From the NCBI GenBank assembly GCA_963942565.1, contig OZ012686.1, positions 14,968,056 through 15,032,055 on the forward strand: a DNA stretch of 64,000 bases, read 5' to 3'. The notes beneath the pieces were generated by a model. It was not told the origin of the DNA. It made no database searches and was given only the letters and a program-made list of their open reading frames with translations. Shown piece by piece: positions 1-12,789 of the stretch; the stretch's first letter is position 1; each line of letters starts with the position of its first letter. The translations under genes and the position numbers were made by a program. This DNA is from Maea johnstoni. Its lineage: Eukaryota > Annelida > Polychaeta > Spionida > Magelonidae.

Positions 1-173
1 AGAGCACAGAAAGAAGTTTGCACCACAAGCAAAGTGGATGGTATTCACAACCCAACATCTTCCCTTTTATTGGCATACTTTTGCCATTACATTCAAAATT
101 AAACTGCTCATTGGGTTAGGTATTTTATAGTTCGAACCTTTGGATTAACAACATGTGCATTTTAGCTACTATT

Positions 174-560
174 TAGTTCATCATTTCCCCACCAGGCGCC
201 ATCACCATACAGTACTATCACACAAAAATCACCACCAGTTTCCATGGCATAGGTATACCAAATACCTTTCATCTGACAATAAATAAGTTTTATATAACTA
301 TTAAATATAGTAATACTTAAATGAAGACCTTCCTTTCATTCTTCTTATTGAAACATAGCCATTTAATTATAACTTTTTTCCATTGGTTTTGAAATAAAAA
401 TGCATATGTATTTTGTTGGGTAGTTTGAAAATTAGTTCCTCATTTCCCCACCAGATGTCATCAGCGTACAGCATTGATCAATCAAATATCACTACCAGTT
501 TCCATATCACAGGTATACCAACTACCTTTCATCCTACACAAAGAAGTTGGTTATCACTTT
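174..560. repeat. Two-copy direct repeat (~130 bp)
   Basis: Copies at about 174-305 and 429-560 share a stretch starting CATTTCCCCACCAG and continuing through a TTTCCAT block to a CAGGTATACCAA-like block, with scattered differences. It is an old tandem-type duplication with no coding signal. The surrounding bases 1-600 hold no recognisable gene. Confidence 0.6.
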
Positions 561-629
561 TTGATATATTAATACTTAGAATTAAATGGCCTAGTGTAAG
601 TTTTTTTTTTAAAAGTGGTTCAGAAATAT

Positions 630-2870
630 AGGGAACTTTTGATCTGCTTATTTAAGTTCACAATTTGCGTCAAGTGCGCCCTCTTTAAAATTTGTTGCCT
701 TGGCTCTGAATAATTATTGATCTTTGTGGAATTTTATGGGCAAATAGATTCCATCCAGGCCTTCCTAAAAATATAAGTTTTATTGGAAACAAGCAATGGG
801 AAGTGGTCAAGCATCCGCTTTTCCCATTGAGGTTAAGAAAAAGAGGAAACTTCTGATCTACTCGCTAAGTTACATTTTTGACAAAATGCAACTTCTCTGA
901 TTCATCACAGAGGCTCTGAATAAGTATGGATCTTTGTGGATTTTTTGAAGCCGATAGACTGCCTCCTGGCCATTCCAGGAATATAAGTGTTATTTAAATC
1001 AGACCATGGAAAGTGGTCAAGCGTCCACTTCTTCCATAGGGGTTCAGGAAAATGGGAAACTTCTGCCCTGCTCATTTATGTCTACAGTTTTCGTCAAAAA
1101 TGCAACATTTAATTTCGTCGCTGTAGCTCTGAATAAGTATGGATCTTTTAGAATTTCTCTAGGCAGATATACTGCATCCTGGCCTTTCCAGAGGTATATA
1201 TTTTTGGGAAATTGGACTACGGAAAGTGGTCAAGCGTCCGCTTTTTCAATAGGTGTTCAGGGAAATTGGAAACTTCTGTCCAGCTCATTCAAGTCCACAG
1301 TTTTCGTCAAATGCAACTTTTAAATACGTCGCCGTAGCTCTGAACAGGTATGGATCTTATTGAATTTTTCTATGCAGAAGGACTGCGTCTAGACCTTTCC
1401 GGAAATATAAGTTTTATTGAAATGTGACCATGGTAAGTGGTCAAGCGTCCACATTTTCCACAGGGGTTCAGGAAAATGGGAAACTTCTGCCCTGCTCATT
1501 TAATTATACAATTTTCGTCAAATGCAACTTCTTTAAATCCGTCACTGTAGCTTAGCATAAATATGAATCTTTTTGTAATTTTGGGGGGAAATAGATTGCA
1601 TCCAGGCCTTTCCAGAAATATAAGTGTTATTTAAATCAGACCATGGAGAGTCGTCAAGCGTCCGCTTTTTCCATAGATGTTCAGGGAAATTGGAAACTTC
1701 TGTTCTGCTCATTCAAGTCCACAGTTTTCGTCAAATGCAACTTTTGAATCCGTCGCCGTAACTCTGAATAGGTATGAATCTTATTGATTTTTTCTATGCA
1801 AGATGACTGCATCTAGACCTTTCCAGGAATATAAGTTTTATTGAAATCAGACCATGGGAAGTAGTCGAGCGTCCACTTCTTCCATAGGGGTTCAGAAAAA
1901 TGAGAAACTTCTGCCCTGCTCGTTTAAGTCTACACTTTTTGTCAAATGCAACTCCTTTGAATCCGTCGCTGTAGCTTAGAATAAATATGAATCTTTCTGT
2001 AATATTGTAGGGAAATATATTGCATCCAGGCTGTTCCAGAAATATAAGTTTCATTGAAATCAGACCAAGGAAAGTGGTCAAGCGTCCACTTTTCCATAGG
2101 GGTTCAGGAAAATGGGAAACTTCTGCCCTGATTATTCAAGTCCACAGTTTTTGTCAAATGCAACTTTTAAATTCGTCGCCGTAGCTCTGAATAAGCATGG
2201 CTCTTTTTGAATTTCCCTAGGCAGATAGACTGCATCCTGGCCTTTGCAGAGATGTATGTTTTATTGAAATTCAACAAAGGAAAGTTGTCAAGCGTCCACT
2301 TTTTCCATAGGTGTTCAGAAATATGAGAAAATTCTGCCCTGCTCATTTAAGTCTACAATTTTTGTCAAATGCGACTTCTTTAAATGCGTCACCATAGCTT
2401 AGAATAAATGTGAATCTTTGTGAGATTTTTTAGGGGAATAGATTACGTCCAGGCCTTTCCGGAAATATAAGTTTTATTGAAATCAGACTATGGAAAGTGG
2501 TCAAGCGTCCACTTCTTCCATAGGGGATCAGAAAACTGGGAAACTTCTGTCCTGCTCATTTAAGTCTACAATTTTCGCCAAATGCTACTTTTCTAAATTC
2601 GTTGCTGTAGCTGTAAACAAGTATGGATCTTTGTGAATTTTCCTAGGCAGATGAATTGTATCTAGGCCTTTCCACAAATATATGTTTTATTTAAATCGGA
2701 CATTGGAAAGTGGTCAAACCTCCGCTTCATCCTTAGGTGTTTAGAAAAATAGGAAACTTCTGCCCTGTTCATTTAAGTATACAATCTTAGTCAAATGCGA
2801 CATTGCTGTGGCTCTGAATAAGCATGGCTTTCTCAGAAATGTTAGAAGTAGGTAAATAACATTGAGACCT
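630..2870. repeat. ~212-bp satellite array, about 10 copies
   Basis: The block GGAAACTTCTG recurs at about 846, 1055, 1268, 1479, 1692, 1903, 2116, 2330, 2540 and 2752, a period of 211-213 bp. Each monomer also has an AAGTGGTCAAGCGTCC block, a GTCGCCGTAGCTCTGAAT block and an ATATAAGTTTTATTGAAAT block. Monomers differ at many sites, so the array is not freshly amplified. Short open frames here are by-products of the repeat. Confidence 0.9.
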
Positions 2871-2929
2871 TCCTTAAAATGTAACAATGCCTAGAATCAC
2901 TTAAACAATTTGAAAATTATAGGCTCTAG

Positions 2930-4325
2930 GCAGTGGGGCTCAGTCCTATGCGTATCTAGCTGCCCTCTAGACTGCGGTGCTCGGTCATATATCTATCTAG
3001 CTGCCCTTTAGGCTGCGGTGCTCAGTCCTATATGTATCTAACTGCCCTCAAGGCTGTGGTGCTCGTTCCTATATCTATCTACCTGGTCTCTAAGCTGCGG
3101 TGCTCGGTCCATTACCTATCTAGCTGCCCTCTAAGCTGCGGTGCTCAGTCCGTTACCTATCTAGCTGCCCTCTAACCTGCGGTGCTCGGTCCTATATCTT
3201 TCTACCTGGTCTTTAACCTGTGGTGCTCGGTCCGTTACCTATCTAGCTGCCCTCTAACCCGTGGTCCTCGGTCCTATATCTATATACCTGGTCTTTAACC
3301 TGCGGTACTCGGTCCATTACCTATCTAGCTGCCCTATAACCTGCGGTGCTCGGTCCGTTACCTATCTAGCTGCCCTCTAACCTGCGGTGCTCGGTCCATT
3401 ACCTATCTAGCTGCCCTCTAACCTGCGGTGCTCAGTTCATTACCTATCTAGCTGCCCTCTAACCCGTGGTGCTCGGTCCTATATCTATCTACCTGGTCTT
3501 TAACCTGCGGTGCTCGGTCCGTTACCTATCTAGCTGCCCTCTAACCTGCGGTGCTCGGTCCATTACCTATGTAGCTGCTCTGTAACCTGCGGTGCTCAGT
3601 TCTTTACCTATCTAGCTGCCCTCTAACCTGCGGTGCTCAGTCCTATATCTATCTACCTGGTCTTTAACCTGCGGTGCTCGGTCCGTTACCTATCTAGCTG
3701 CCCTCTAACCTGCGGTGCTCGGTCCGTTACCTATCTAGCTGCCCTCTAACCTGCGGTGCTCGGTCCATTACCTATGTAGCTGCCCTGTAACCTGTGGTGC
3801 TCGGTCCTATTTCTATCTAGCTGGCCTGCTGTGCTTGGTCCTATACCTATCTAGCTGCCCTCTAACCTGCGGTGCTTGATCCTATATCTATCTACCTGGT
3901 CATCAACCTGCGGTGCTGGGTCTTTTATCTATCTAGCTGCCCTCCAACCTGCGGTGCTCAGTCCAATACCTATCTAGCTGCCCTCTAACCTGTGGTGCTC
4001 GGTCCTATATCTATCTAGCTGGCCTCTTACCTGCGGTGCTCGGTCCTTTATCTATCTAACTGCCCTCTAACCTGCGGTGCTTGGTCCTATATCTATCTAC
4101 CTGGTCATCAACCTGCGGTGCTGGGTCTTTTATCTATCTAGCTGCCCTCCAACCTGCGGTGCTCAGTCCAATACCTATCTAGCTGCCCTCTAACCTGTGG
4201 TGCTTGGTCCTATATCTGTCTAGCTGGCCTCTAGGCGGCGGTGCTCGGTCCGATACCTATCCAACTGCCCTCTCACCCGCGGTGCTTGGTCCTATATCTA
4301 TCTATCCAGCTTCCCTTCTACCTTA
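2930..4325 (+). repeat. 41-bp satellite array, orientation 1 (~34 copies)
   Basis: The monomer contains CTGCCCTCTAACCTGCGGTG followed by CTCGGTCC and ACCTATCTAG. Successive ACCTATCTAG blocks are 41 bp apart (for example 3361 and 3402). Variants (TATATCTATCTACCTGGTC) are interspersed. The monomer is the reverse complement of the array at 4990-8095, so the two arrays form a large inverted pair. Confidence 0.92.
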
Positions 4326-4985
4326 TGATTATCAGTTCTAGCAAAGGAGGCAAATAAAACAAGACAAATTTTCCATAGGAAGGTGATTTATTATATGTTC
4401 ATATCTGTCATCTCAAACACATCGATTTAATATGTGTTGTCAATGGAGGTCCGCAAGGGAAGTGGTCTCAACCATTTAAACAAATGCTCATGTTATTCCT
4501 AATGAAACGTATAAATGAATGGAAATTGATTTATATTGTCACGCCTACATTAAGACAAGACAAATAAATGATTAGCTTAATGCTGATGACCATCTCTTCT
4601 GGATAGAAAGGTTTTTGTCACCTCATAATACAAAACAAGAAATCAATCAAAACCTAAATACTAAAACATATTGAATCCTTTATAATCAAGCTGTAAGCTG
4701 ATATAATGTAATGAAACATGAATAGGTATATCACAGGTCTACTGTAGAACACACAATGTTAGCGTCTGTTTATATATAACGTACATAGCCTGTGGCTCCG
4801 CTTCGCTATATATAAAAACGCTGTACTTTTTTCTTTCTGTACTGGCGCTGTTGTAAGTTCCTCTAAGTTAAATGAAATGAATCCAAAACAATCATAACAC
4901 AGATCACAGCATGTTGCAAGCTTAAGAGTAAGAATGATATAAAATTGCAAGAAATAATTCTTGGCTATGAAAAATAATGAATTTC
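4326..4985. other. Single-copy spacer between inverted satellite arrays
   Basis: About 660 bp of AT-rich DNA without 41-bp repeats separates the two arrays. Apart from a MITE fragment at 4742-4857 nothing coding or structural is recognised. It would be the loop if both arrays were transcribed together. Confidence 0.7.
4742..4857 (+). mobile_element. Partial TA-flanked MITE
   Basis: Starts after a TA with CTGTAGAACACACAATGT and matches the left part of the complete element at 54392-54598 (shared CGCTTCGCTAT and AAACGCTGTACTTTTTTCTT blocks). The right terminus is missing. A truncated non-autonomous mariner-type element. Confidence 0.65.
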
Positions 4986-4989
4986 TTTA

Positions 4990-7900
4990 AAATATCGGGT
5001 TAGACGGCAGGAAGATAGGTAATGCAATGAGCACCGCGGGTTAGAGGGCAGGGAAATATGTATAGGACCGAGCACCGCGGGTAAGAGGACAGGTAGATAT
5101 GTATAGGACCGAGCACCACGGGTTAGAGGACAGGAAGATAGGTACAGGACCGAGCACCGCGGGTTAGAGGACAGGAAGATAGGTACAGGACCGAGCACCG
5201 CGGGTTAGACGGCAGGTAGATAGGTAATGGAATGAGCACCGCAGGTTAGAGGGCAGGGAAATATGTAGAGGACCGAGCAACGCGGGTTAGAGGACAGGAA
5301 GATAGGTACAGGACCGAGCACCACGTGTTAGAGGACAGGAAGATAGGTACAGGACCGAGCACCGCGGGTTAGAGGACTGGAAGATAGGTACAGGACCGAG
5401 CACCGCGGGTTAGAGGACAGGAAGATAGGTACAGGACCGAGCACCGCGGGTTAGAGGACAGGAAGATAGGTACAGGACCGAGCACCGCGGGTTAGAGGAC
5501 TGGAAGATAGGTACAGGACCGAGCACCGCGGGTTAGAGGACAGGAAGATAGGTACAGGACCGAGCACCGCGGGTTAGAGGACAGGAAGATAGGTACAGGA
5601 CCGAGCACCGCGGGTTAGAGGACTGGAAGATAGGTATAGGACCGAGCACCGCGGGTTAGAAGGCAGGAAGATAGGTACAGGACCGAGCACCGCGGGTTAG
5701 AGGACTGGAAGATAGGTACAGGACCGAGCACCGCAGGTTAGAGGACTGGAAGATAGGTATAGGACCGAGCACCGCGGGTTAGAGGACAGGAAGATAGGTA
5801 CAGGACCAAGCACCGCGGGTTAGAGGACTGGAAGATAGGTATAGGACCGAGCACCGCGGGTTAGACGGCAGGAAGATAGGTACAGGACCGAGCACCGCGG
5901 GTTAGAGGACAGGAAGATAGGTACAGGACCGAGCACCGCGGGTTAGAGGACAGGAAGATAGGTACAGGACCGAGCACCGCGGGTTAGAGGACAGGAAGAT
6001 AGGTACAGGACCGAGCACCGCGGGTTAGAGGACTGGAAGATAGGTATAGGACCGAGCACCGCGGGTTAGAAGGCAGGAAGATAGGTACAGGACCGAGCAC
6101 CGCGGGTTAGAGGACTGGAAGATAGGTACAGGACCGAGCACCGCAGGTTAGAGGACAGCAAGATAGGTACAGGACCGAGCACCGCAGGTTAGAGGACAGC
6201 AAGATAGGTATAGGACCAAGCACCGCAGGTTATAGAACACGTAGATAGATATAGGACCGAGCACCGCAGTTTAGAGGACAGCTAGATACGTATAGGACCG
6301 ACCACTGCAGTCTAGAAGACAGCTAGATACGTATAGGACCGAGCACCGCAGGTTAGAGGACAGCTAGATACGTATAGGAACGACCACCGCAGGTTAGAGA
6401 GCAGCTAGATACATATAGGACCGAGCACCGCAGGTTAGAGGACAGCAAGATACGTATAGGACCGAGCACCGCAGGTTATAGAACACGTAGATAGATATAG
6501 GACCGAGCACCGCAGGTTAGAGGACAGCTAGATACGTATAGGACCGACCACCGCAGTCTAGAAGACAGCTAGATACGTATAGGACCGAGCACCGCAGGTT
6601 AGAGGACAGCTAGATACGTATAGGACCGAGCACCGCAGTCTAGAGGACAGCTAGATACGTATAGGACCGAGCATCGCAGGTTAGAGAGCAGCTAGATACA
6701 TATAGGACCGAGCACCGTAGTCTAGAGGACAGCTAGATACTTATAGGACCGAGCACCGCAGGTTATAGAACACGTAGATAGGTATAGGACCGTGCACCGC
6801 AGGTTAGAGAGCAGCTAGATACATATAGGACCGAGCACCGCAGTCTAGAGGACAGCTAGATAGGTATAGGACCGTGCACCGCAGGTTAGAGAGCAGCTAG
6901 ATACATATAGGACCGAGCACCGCAGTCTAGAGGACAGCTAAATAGGTATTGGACCGTGCACCGCAGGTTAGAGAGCAGCTAGATACATATAGGACCGAGC
7001 ACCGCAGTCTAGAGGACAGCTAAATAGGTATAGGACCGTGCACCGCAGGTTAGAGAGCAGCTAGATACATATAGGACCGAGCACCGCAGTCTAGAGGACA
7101 GCTAAATACGTATAGGACCGTGCACCGCAGGTTAGAGAGCAGCTAGATACATATAGGACCGAGCACCGCAGTCTAGAGGACAGCTAGATACGTATAGGAC
7201 CGTGCACCGCAGGTTAGAGAGCAGCTAGATACATATAGGACCGAGCACCGCAGTCTAGAGGACAGCTAAATAGGTATAGGACCGTGCACCGCAGGTTAGA
7301 GAGCAGCTAGATACATATAGGACCGAGCACCGCAGTCTAGAGGACAGCTAAATAGGTATAGGACCGTGCACCGCAGGTTAGAGAGCAGCTAGATACATAT
7401 AGGACCGAGCACCGCAGTCTAGAGGACAGCTAAATACGTATAGGACCGTGCACCGCAGGTTAGAGAGCAGCTAGATACATATAGGACCGAGCACCGCAGT
7501 CTAGAGGACAGCTAGATACGTATAGGACCGTGCACCGCAGGTTAGAGAGCAGCTAGATACATATAGGACCGAGCACCGCAGTCTAGAGGACAGCTAAATA
7601 GGTATAGGACCGTGCACCGCAGGTTAGAGAGCAGCTAGATACATATAGGACCGAGCACCGCAGTCTAGAGGACAGCTAGATACGTATAGGACCGTGCACC
7701 GCAGGTTAGAGAGCAGCTAGATACATATAGGACCGAGCACCGCAGTCTAGAGGACAGCTAAATAGGTATAGGACCGTGCACCGCAGGTTAGAGAGCAGCT
7801 AGATACATATAGGACCGAGCACCGCAGTCTAGAGGACAGCTAAATACGTATAGGACCGTGCACCGCAGGTTAGAGAGCAGCTAGATACATATAGGACCGA

Positions 7901-8095
7901 GCACCGCAGTCTAGAGGACAGCTAGATACATATATGACCGTGCACCGCAGGTTAGAGAGCAGCTAGATACATATAGGACCGAGCACCGCAGTCTAGAGGA
8001 CAGCTAGATAGGTATAGGATCGACAACCGCAGTCTAGATGGCAGGTAATCAAGTATAGGACTGAGCAACACCTGTTAGAGGGCAGTTATATAGAT
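4990..8095 (-). repeat. 41-bp satellite array, inverted orientation (~75 copies)
   Basis: The monomer reads GGACCGAGCACCGC, GGTTAGAGGACAG, then AAGATAGGTACA and has a 41-bp period. It is the reverse complement of the 2930-4325 array. Three zones are visible: a CGCGGG-rich zone (4990-6140), a transitional zone (6140-6740) and a dimeric higher-order zone (6740-8015). A stretch around 5612-5740 recurs almost unchanged about 410 bp (10 monomers) later, showing segmental amplification. Confidence 0.93.
6740..8015 (-). repeat. 82-bp higher-order repeat (dimer of 41-bp monomers)
   Basis: Two monomer types alternate strictly: one with CGTGCACCGCAGGTTAGAGA and one with CGAGCACCGCAGTCTAGAGG. CGTGCACCGC recurs every 82 bp (6791, 6873, 6955, 7037 and on), about 15 dimers. 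Variants in the linker (AAATAGG, AAATACG, AGATACG) suggest a further four-dimer unit of about 328 bp. Confidence 0.88.
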
Positions 8096-8390
8096 AATAG
8101 TCAATGCACATGTATTAATCAAGGTTAAGATGTTTTATTTTATTTTATTTTTTGTTAAAATTTGCAGCGTCAGTCAGGGACAACCTACTATCTACTTTGC
8201 TACCATGCAAGACAAACAAATGATGGCCATTACTTTTCTGGCATAATTTAATACATTTACTATTTCTATTTGAATACAAAGGCAAAAAGTGCTACACAGC
8301 ATGCTAATAGAGTAGGTAAATTAGGTAGTCCCTGTCCAGCCACACCAACGGGGAGGTGCTGCATGTGGCCATATAGGGAGCAGAAATAAT
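8096..8390. other. Non-repetitive stretch, no gene seen
   Basis: Ordinary AT-rich sequence between the satellite block and a TA microsatellite. No coding frame, RNA gene or terminal repeats were recognised. Confidence 0.5.
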
Positions 8391-8775
<385 letters not shown>

Positions 8776-8777
<2 letters not shown>

Positions 8778-9540
8778 ATTAGAAAAGTGGTGTACTATCA
8801 TATTCCACTCCATATCCACAGCCTCACTTAATCTGAGGTGTCTGTGTACTTGTAACTTGAAGTTGTATTTAACATGCAGTTATGTGCTATACCTTCAATA
8901 CATATCTAATCTAGTAGGTATATATATATATATATCCTAAACTATATCGTTGTGAAGAAGATTGTCCGAAGAGGTTATATATATATATTAGCTTTTGCAT
9001 AGCCCTCGTAACGGTGCAAGTGTTTGATAGGTAACCAGGTAACGATCTGCTCAAGCTGTCACTGTTGAGCCTGCCTAAGGATAGAGCCGGGTTTCGTATT
9101 TCAAATGAAACCATAAAAACCACAAAGTTCGACTACAGATTTCAAAGCTCTATCCTAATTATCGTTAACATAAGTTATAAAGAAATAAACCACTAAATTT
9201 TCAATTACAGTGATAAAACAAGCACAATTTTGCAATTTAATGCATATGGTGCTCGGCGTGGTGCTCGCATACAGTCCTCTTGTAAAGCATAGCTCCTATG
9301 TTAGTATGTGCACTCCAGTGAACTTGCACAAAAACAAGGGATGCGGGCCGCACTGCGCTTAGCCAATGAAAACAGTGTGTTCTCACAGGTAGACAAAAGC
9401 CGCCGCAGCATGAGTCATCTTGCAAGTGGCGCAGCAAAGTTCAGATCCATACCACTAACCCTGACACAGTGTATATGGGTTACGGAATAAAAACAAGTCG
9501 AAACATAATTCTAACATTTGTTTTTATTTCTATTATTTCG
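8776..9540. other. Intergenic stretch, no gene seen
   Basis: Mixed-composition DNA with a short TA run near 8925 and 8980. The frames are short and lack homology or a splice context I can recognise. Confidence 0.45.
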
Positions 9541-9544
9541 AAAT

Positions 9545-9725
9545 TCGAAAAATAAAATGCAAGCTATCTATCTATCCATTATTTATTTATTCATTCGTTC
9601 ATTCATTTATTCATCTACTCATTTATTTAAATTATCTATTATTTATCTATTTATTTATTCATTCATGTATTCATTCATTCATTCATACATGTATCTATCT
9701 ATATGTCTGTCTATCTATCCATTAA
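9545..9725. repeat. Tetranucleotide microsatellite (ATTC/ATCT/ATTT)
   Basis: Imperfect runs of TATC, ATTT, ATTC and related 4-bp units. Low-complexity DNA with no coding value. Confidence 0.9.
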
Positions 9726-9844
9726 TTATTTTTTGCTTGACTGTCTTCAACATGGTTGATCTTTTGTATTAACCCATTTTTGAAAAACTTTTGAAGAATA
9801 TTGTCGTAAAATCAAGTAATAATGCATGCTACGACCTCAATGCT

Positions 9845-10330
9845 AGTACTATCAGACTGGTACATTTCTGATACATTACAGGATTGTGCATCACATGCCC
9901 CAATTCTGGAATGTACCAGTAATGTACAATTCTTGAATGTACCAGTAATGTACAATTCTGGAATGTACCAGTAATGTACAATTCTGGTAAGTTCCAGAAT
10001 TGTACATTTCTGGAATATTACAGGATTGTGCATCACCTGCGACAGTTCTAGATTGTACTAGTAGTGTACAGTTCTGGCATGTATCAGAATTGTACATTTC
10101 TGGTCCATTACAGGACTGTGCATCACATGCATCAATTCTAGAATGTACCAGTAATGTACAGTTCTGGTATGTATCAGAATTGTACATATCTGGTATATAA
10201 CAGGATTCTGTATCACATGCGACAGTTCTAGATTATACTAGTAATGTGTACAATTCTGGTAATTTGTATCAGAATTGTACATTGCTGGTATATTAAATGA
10301 TTGTGCATCACATGCATCAATACCAGTATT
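9845..10330. repeat. ~92-bp tandem repeat with internal palindromes
   Basis: GTGCATCACATGC-like blocks recur at about 10027, 10119, 10209 and 10303 (spacing 91-94 bp), with a degenerate copy from 9845. Each unit holds GTACAATTCTGG facing CCAGAATTGTAC, so single strands can fold back. No TE termini or coding function recognised. Confidence 0.75.
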
Positions 10331-10389
10331 GTTTGAATTAACACTACTGGTAATTTGTTCAAGAAGCAGGTGCTCGCGAAAAAAACACA

Positions 10390-12600
10390 TCAGATGTCAG
10401 TTATAAAAGAAGAGATTCACAGGAGAAAATATTTACAAATGTGACACAGAAAACACAAGTTATCTATGCTTGTTGATTTTGAGAAAGCTTTTGACACGTT
10501 AGACTGGAAAATTATACATAAAATTTGTGAACCCATTAATTTTGGTAAAAAATTCAAAATTGGATAAAAAAATTCTCCAATCCGGTTCCAGATATATGGT
10601 GATAGAAAAAGGTTATCTCTGAGAAAGCATATTACTGGAAAGGGGATGTAGGCAAGTTGACCCTGTCTTGTCCTACATTTTTGTGATTTGCGCAGAAATA
10701 TTAGGACTGGCCATAAGCGAAATTAATGAAATTAAAGGAATACATTTATCTGGAAACAAGAATAAAATATAACTATATGTCAACGACACCACCCTACTAT
10801 TGAAGTATGACTTGAGCAGCCGGAAAAGATCCCTACATACACTGACATTTTTCTACTTGGTGCCGGGTTTGAAAGTGAATACTGTAAAAAACTAAAGTAG
10901 TACAGCTTGGTGTGAAAGGGAACAGCAGGATAAAAAATTAGGAAATAATAAAATGGAATGGACATGTGTTTGTGCTTTTGAGAGTAGAATTTGATGCAGG
11001 AGAATTACAAAATATACCTAACACAAATTGTAACTTAGAATATCCAAAAGTGAAAAAGGTCTTAAGACAATGGAGAAGAAGAAACCTTACAATAAAAGAA
11101 AGTGGAAAGATTTAAGTGCTTAAGAGTCTGGTCTCTATAGCATGATTACACACATTCTGCTGTCCCTAGTAAATCCCTCAAAGGAATATATAGATCAATA
11201 TAACAATATGACAGAGGACTTCCTATGGAGGGGAATACCAGCCAAAAATAGAAAAGAGATATCGGAGTACCCATCCAAGTTAGGTGGTTTACAAGTACAT
11301 GATTTGGAGAGATTTGCCACACAGATAAGGACAATGCTATGAAGTAGTAATTTGACCCTTTTTGCACAACATTATAAAATAGAAGAATGTTCTATATATG
11401 GAGATAGGTATCTTAAAATCCAAATGGAAAATACAGAGAACTTGTTCTGGAAAGATGTAATACAATCAATATGAGTTAAGATAAAACGTGGAACCAATAA
11501 TGGATTATGAATATCTCAGTTGGCCCTTATGTGGCACGATAATCAAATAGAGATACCCATGATAAAAAACTGGAAAAAAGTGTAATAATGTTATCTGATG
11601 TACTAGATTCAATCTGGTATATATTGAGTAAAGAAGATAATGAAGAATGAAGAAATGTAGGACTCAACATCCTAGAATATATGGCAATCAAAAAGAGACT
11701 AACAATTTTTTTTAAAGAAATGTAGATATGTCAATAGATATGTCAATGACAAATATACACACCAGAAATGTTAAATTTAGTTTTTACACAAGAAAAAAGT
11801 TTTGCAGGACATATATAAGTAGACTGGCCAATAAGATATGAAAATATTATAAGAAATATCGAACATTTGGGATAAACATCTTGTAATTGATATAGAATCT
11901 GAAGAAATAAGACATTCTATTGGTTTGTGCAAAAAGGTAACCAGGAACATGTACCTATACGATATACAGTTCAAATTATGGCATGGTAGAGTGGTATACT
12001 CTAACACCGGTATACTAGAAGATGATAAATGCTTTTTTTGTGAAGAAGTGGAAACTATTACACATGCCTTTATAATATATGAAAGACCACAAGTATTTTG
12101 GAGAGAAATCACGTGGTTACACCAATTGGGATATCAAATCTTCAGACTTGTACAAAAAATAATGCTATTAGGGGACAAGTAAAAGGATAAACTTTTCAAG
12201 TGATGATTGGCAAGAAAGTGATATACCAAAACAGAAATAAGGGACAATTATATTCAATAGTACACTGCGAAAGACATAGAATTAGAACAGGAATCGGAGG
12301 AAATATTTGCTACTCAAAATGATAAAGTGGAAATGTTTGAAAAGAATTTGGAAAAATATGTGACGAGACGGCGAATAGTGAGATAGATGGTTTATTTGGG
12401 TAACAAATAAATATTTCACATTATGGCAACGGGATATGTAAAAGACCTCCGTTGGTGTTCTGTTAGTTTTTGATATATAAGGAGGCAAATATCTTTCTTG
12501 GATATATTACTGAAAGCAAAATATGTATCATACTGTATATGTAGGTGTAATTATATAAGTCATGAAAATAAATGAATATGGATAAACCATAATTCTTTTA
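10390..12600 (+). mobile_element. Decayed LINE, Tx1/L1-like clade
   Basis: Near 10465-10510 the plus strand reads LLVDFEKAFDTLDW, the reverse-transcriptase block A of L1/Tx1-type LINEs. Near 10650-10800 come RGCRQVDPVLSYIF, CAEILGLAI and a decayed catalytic box LYVNDTTLLL (usually YADDT). A frame at 11142-11342 matches the post-RT region (ILLSLVNPSKEYI, DFLWRG, LGGLQVHDLERF). Another at 11925-12182 carries YLYDIQFKLWHGR and a CFFC...H zinc-knuckle-like end. Several frameshifts and stops separate these blocks and the 5' part, including the endonuclease, is absent. An old 5'-truncated copy; family assignment is by motif only. Confidence 0.82.
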
Positions 12601-12789
12601 AAAAAAGTTTTCAAAAAGCAACATTTTGCATAGCAAATTTGCTACCTTAAAAACAGAGATGACAGATTTACTCTTTTGACTGAGCGTTGACTCTTAAAAG
12701 CCGTCCTGCAAACACACATCTTAAATACTGGCGCGAGTATTCCTTTGATGTAGCAGTTTTTCCCAGGAATTGTGTAGAGCCAAATTCCC

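Noticed and set aside
2930-8095. CRISPR-like array
   Set aside because: Repeats are directly joined 41-bp monomers without unique spacers, in a eukaryotic genome with spliced genes.
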